Positions 6,215 through 8,755 of a DNA stretch of 8,755 nt are shown here, piece after piece. The stretch's first letter is position 1. Each line of letters opens with the position of its first letter. Origin of the DNA: Bacillota bacterium (GTDB taxonomy: Bacteria > Bacillota > Clostridia > Oscillospirales > Oscillospiraceae); the NCBI GenBank assembly GCA_029268085.1, contig JAJUHD010000107.1, positions 1 to 8,755 of the forward strand, in the 5' to 3' direction. The position numbers and the translations under genes are program-made. The notes under the pieces are model-generated. The model was not told where the DNA came from. It saw only the letters and a program-made list of their open reading frames with translations, and did not search any database.

Positions 6215-8590
6215 ATGGATAAAGAGACTAAACCGAATGAAACAACCGTTTCTACAGAGATCCTTACAAAGATGGACGCATGGTGGCGCGCCTCGAACTA
6301 TCTTTCAGCCTGCCAGCTTTATCTTCTGGACAATCCGCTCCTCAAGGATGAACTAAAGCCCGAACATGTCAAAAAGAAAATCGTCGGCCACTGGGGCACC
6401 GTACCCGGTCAGAACTTTATTTATACGCATTTGAACCGTGTGATAAATAAATATGATTTGGACATGATTTATATCTCAGGACCCGGGCACGGCGGCAACG
6501 CCATGATCGCGCAGGACTGGATGGACGGAAGCTACAGCGAGATTTATCCGAATGTCAGCCAGGATCTTGAGGGAATGAAAAAGCTCTTCAAGCAGTTTTC
6601 TTTCCCCGGCGGGACTTCATCCCATGTCGCGCCTGAAGTGCCCGGCTCCATCAATGAGGGCGGAGAGCTCGGCTACAGCCTTGCGCACGCTTTCGGAGCG
6701 GTTATGGACAACCCCGATCTTATTGCCGCTACCGTCGTGGGCGACGGGGAAGCCGAAACGGGTCCGCTCGCAACGGCATGGCATTCGAACAAATTTATCA
6801 ACCCCGTCACGGACGGAACAGTTTTGCCGATACTGCATCTTAACGGCTATAAAATCAGCAACCCGACAGTATTTGCGCGCATTACACACGAGGAAAGACA
6901 AAAGTTCTTCGAGGGCTGCGGCTGGAAGCCCTATTTCGTCGAGGGCGACGACCCGATGACCATGCACGCGCTCATGGCGGAAACTCTGGATAAGGTAATT
7001 TCCGAAATACTTGATATACGTAAAAACGCGAGAGAAAAGGGCGATAAAGCGAGAGCAATATGGCCAATGATTGTCCTGCGCACTCCGAAGGGCTGGACAG
7101 GCCCGAAGGAGGTCGTCGGCAACAAGGTGGAGGGCTCGTTCCGTTCCCATCAGGTACCCGTAATGATGGACGACCCCTCGCATCTCGAGATACTCGCAAG
7201 CTGGCTGAGAAGCTACAAACCGGAAGAGCTTTTTGACGATAACGGCAAGCTCTGGCCCGGCATCAAGGAACTTGCGCCGAAGGGAAACCGCCGTATGGGC
7301 GCGAACCCCCACGCAAACGGAGGCCTTCTGCTGCGTGACCTGCGCATGCCAGATTTTCGGAGATATGCAGTCGAGGTTCCGGCGCCGGGAGCGGTGAAAG
7401 CTTCGGACATGACCGAGTTGGGCGGCTTCGTGCGCGACATTTTCAAGCTCAATGAGGAAAGCCGCAACTTCCGCGTTTTTGGGCCCGACGAGACGATGTC
7501 GAACAGGCTCTCTAAGGTTTTCGAGGAGACGGACAGAAGCTGGAATGCGGAGAAAACCGAAGATGATGAGTTCCTCGCTCCCGACGGCAGGGTCATGGAC
7601 TCCATGCTTTCCGAGCATATGTGCGAGGGCTGGCTTGAGGGTTATCTGCTCACGGGGCGCCACGGCTTTTTCAACAGCTATGAGGCTTTCATCAGGATCG
7701 TCGATTCCATGTTTGCGCAGCACGCAAAATGGCTTAAGGTCTGCAATCAGCTTCCGTGGCGGCAGAGCATTTCCTCTCTTAATTATATCCTGTCCTCCAA
7801 CGTCTGGCAGCAGGACCACAACGGTTTTACGCATCAGGACCCAGGCTTCCTAGACCACGTTGCCAATAAAAAGGCTGATGTCGTCCGGCTCTACCTGCCG
7901 CCCGATGCTAACTGCCTGCTCTCAACCGTAGACCACTGTCTCAGGAGCAGGAACTATGTGAATGTCATTGTATCCTCGAAGCATCCGCGCCCGCAGTGGC
8001 TCACGATGGAGCAGGCTGTTAAGCACTGTACGCAGGGTATCGGCATATGGGACTGGGCTTCAAACGATCAGAATTCCGAGCCTGACATCGTCATGGCCTG
8101 CTGTGGGGATACGCCGACGCTCGAAACGCTTGCTGCGGTTATGATACTGCGCGAGGCTCTGCCTGATGTGAAGATCAGGGTCATAAACGTTGTTGACCTA
8201 ATGCGCCTGCAGCCTCGCAAGGAACATCCCCACGGGATGACCGACGATGACTATGACATGCTGTTTACAAAGGACAAGCCCATTGTTTTTGCCTTCCACG
8301 GATATGCGACGCTTGTCCATGAGCTGACCTACCGCAGGCACAACAAGAACCTCCATGTGCGCGGCTACAAGGAAGAGGGTACGATTACGACTCCTTTCGA
8401 CATGCGCGTTCAGAACGATGTCGACAGGTTTCATCTCGTAATGGACGTAGTCTACCGCCTGCCGCAGCTGGGGAACCGAGGAGCTTCTCTCGTTCAAAGG
8501 ATGAAGGACAAGCTCGTCGAGCACCGGCAGTATATCACCGAAAACGGCATGGACCTGCCCGAAGTCCTCAACTGGCAGTGGAAAGCTTAA
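6215..8590 (+). CDS. xfp: Xylulose 5-phosphate/fructose 6-phosphate phosphoketolase
   Basis: 791 residues, full length for the thiamine-diphosphate phosphoketolases (about 790-830). The cytosolic enzyme splits xylulose 5-phosphate to acetyl phosphate plus glyceraldehyde 3-phosphate, or fructose 6-phosphate to acetyl phosphate plus erythrose 4-phosphate. The N-terminal domain shows GHWGTVPG (H59), GPGHGG (H92), SHVAPEVPGS (H137) and the ThDP/Mg motif GDGEAETGP (176-184) with NGYKISNPT (210-218). H312 lies in SHQVP. The middle domain has SEHMCEGWLEGY, with E471 as the expected catalytic glutamate, and DHNGFTHQDPG with H535 and H540. These line up by constant offsets with the known active-site residues of the bifidobacterial enzyme (H64, H97, H142, H320, E479, H548). 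All are present, so the enzyme should be active. Whether it prefers one or both sugar phosphates cannot be read here. It appears to be a single-gene unit between two hairpins. No acetate kinase gene follows within the window. Confidence 0.97.
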   Translation: MDKETKPNETTVSTEILTKMDAWWRASNYLSACQLYLLDNPLLKDELKPEHVKKKIVGHWGTVPGQNFIYTHLNRVINKYDLDMIYISGPGHGGNAMIAQDWMDGSYSEIYPNVSQDLEGMKKLFKQFSFPGGTSSHVAPEVPGSINEGGELGYSLAHAFGAVMDNPDLIAATVVGDGEAETGPLATAWHSNKFINPVTDGTVLPILHLNGYKISNPTVFARITHEERQKFFEGCGWKPYFVEGDDPMTMHALMAETLDKVISEILDIRKNAREKGDKARAIWPMIVLRTPKGWTGPKEVVGNKVEGSFRSHQVPVMMDDPSHLEILASWLRSYKPEELFDDNGKLWPGIKELAPKGNRRMGANPHANGGLLLRDLRMPDFRRYAVEVPAPGAVKASDMTELGGFVRDIFKLNEESRNFRVFGPDETMSNRLSKVFEETDRSWNAEKTEDDEFLAPDGRVMDSMLSEHMCEGWLEGYLLTGRHGFFNSYEAFIRIVDSMFAQHAKWLKVCNQLPWRQSISSLNYILSSNVWQQDHNGFTHQDPGFLDHVANKKADVVRLYLPPDANCLLSTVDHCLRSRNYVNVIVSSKHPRPQWLTMEQAVKHCTQGIGIWDWASNDQNSEPDIVMACCGDTPTLETLAAVMILREALPDVKIRVINVVDLMRLQPRKEHPHGMTDDDYDMLFTKDKPIVFAFHGYATLVHELTYRRHNKNLHVRGYKEEGTITTPFDMRVQNDVDRFHLVMDVVYRLPQLGNRGASLVQRMKDKLVEHRQYITENGMDLPEVLNWQWKA

Positions 8591-8607
8591 ACTCGATGGA
8601 AATAATA

Positions 8608-8644
8608 AAGAGCGGCGCCCATTTTCGTTTCGGGCACCGCTCTT
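8608..8644. terminator. Hairpin after the phosphoketolase, probably a bidirectional terminator
   Basis: Arms 8608-8620 and 8632-8644 (AAGAGCGGCGCCC against GGGCACCGCTCTT) pair over 13 positions with one C-A mismatch, around an 11-base loop. On the + strand only CTCTTCC follows, a weak T run. On the - strand the arm runs into CTCTTTATTATTT, a better terminator tail. This suits a site shared by the phosphoketolase and a convergent gene. Confidence 0.65.
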
Positions 8645-8702
8645 CCGGTGAACGCGGCAGTGATTCTTCTTACCGCTCGGATAAGGCAGCGGAAAAGAGC
8701 GC

Positions 8703-8755
8703 TTAAGCTGCCTCGCCGAGGAATGCCGAGTCCGCATTTTTTGTGGCGGCAAGGC
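8703..8755 (-). CDS. Possible C-terminus of a convergent minus-strand gene (partial)
   Basis: On the minus strand one frame is open from the window edge to a TAA at 8705-8703, giving a final LAATKNADSAFLGEAA. The residue composition looks like a real protein end. The stop is followed, after about 60 bases, by a hairpin with a T-rich tail in that direction. Only 17 codons are visible, so chance cannot be excluded and no family can be named. Confidence 0.3.
   Translation of the reverse strand, partial: LAATKNADSAFLGEAA

Noticed and set aside
6208..6222. Four-codon upstream ORF overlapping the phosphoketolase start
   Set aside because: Its ATG is only two bases from the ribosome site, too close for efficient use. 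It is most likely chance.
6617..7834. 405-codon open frame on the minus strand
   Set aside because: It lies fully opposite the phosphoketolase, whose motifs are unambiguous. The antisense frame shows no recognisable domain and is an effect of codon bias.
8684..8713. 7-bp inverted repeat AGGCAGC/GCTGCCT with a 16-base loop
   Set aside because: It is short, has a long loop and no T run, and spans the putative minus-strand stop. It is not distinguishable from chance.
1..8755. CRISPR array, insertion sequence, tRNA or rRNA
   Set aside because: No regularly spaced direct repeats, transposase motifs, terminal inverted repeats or tRNA-like cloverleaf were seen on either strand.

Overview
This window is most likely from an anaerobic Firmicute of the Clostridia, perhaps a gut-type lineage. 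The evidence is the rnf gene order C-D-G-E-A-B, an RnfB with extra ferredoxin clusters, the NusG-domain-II/Gx-transporter pair, and a phosphoketolase. Base composition, judged by eye, is near 50% GC in the genes and clearly AT-richer in the one long intergenic region. All complete genes lie on the + strand.

Positions 2-4066 hold the end of rnfC followed by complete rnfD, rnfG, rnfE, rnfA and rnfB. These are packed with 4-base ATGA overlaps, a 1-base overlap, or gaps of 12 bases or less. Together they encode the membrane-bound ferredoxin:NAD+ oxidoreductase (Rnf complex), which moves Na+ or H+ out of the cell as electrons flow from reduced ferredoxin to NAD+. The diagnostic motifs are present: two ferredoxin clusters in RnfC, five Fe-S clusters in RnfB, the flavinylation threonines of RnfD (T151) and RnfG (T152), and the paired intramembrane cysteines of RnfA and RnfE.

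A perfect 12-bp hairpin with a short T run follows rnfB. After only 19 more bases comes a second translationally coupled set (4125-5885): a small membrane-anchored NusG-domain-II protein, an ECF-S-like Gx transporter protein, and a radical SAM protein with a CX4CX2C cluster motif. This set ends at a strong 15-bp hairpin. Its first two members look like accessory genes of the Rnf/flavoprotein system, but their biochemical job is not established. No apbE (FMN transferase) lies in the window.

An AT-rich intergenic region (5886-6214) holds the terminator, a possible 31-codon ORF or dispersed repeat, and the leader of a monocistronic phosphoketolase gene (6215-8590). The phosphoketolase splits xylulose 5-phosphate or fructose 6-phosphate to acetyl phosphate. 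A hairpin at 8608-8644 closes that gene and, on the opposite strand, would make a good terminator for a convergent gene whose last codons may lie at 8703-8755.

Most of the window is a well-known energy-conservation module. I did not find a clearly novel system. The best leads are the NusG_II/Gx/radical SAM cassette behind the rnf terminator, the cysteine-rich RnfE tail, and the odd small ORF before the phosphoketolase.
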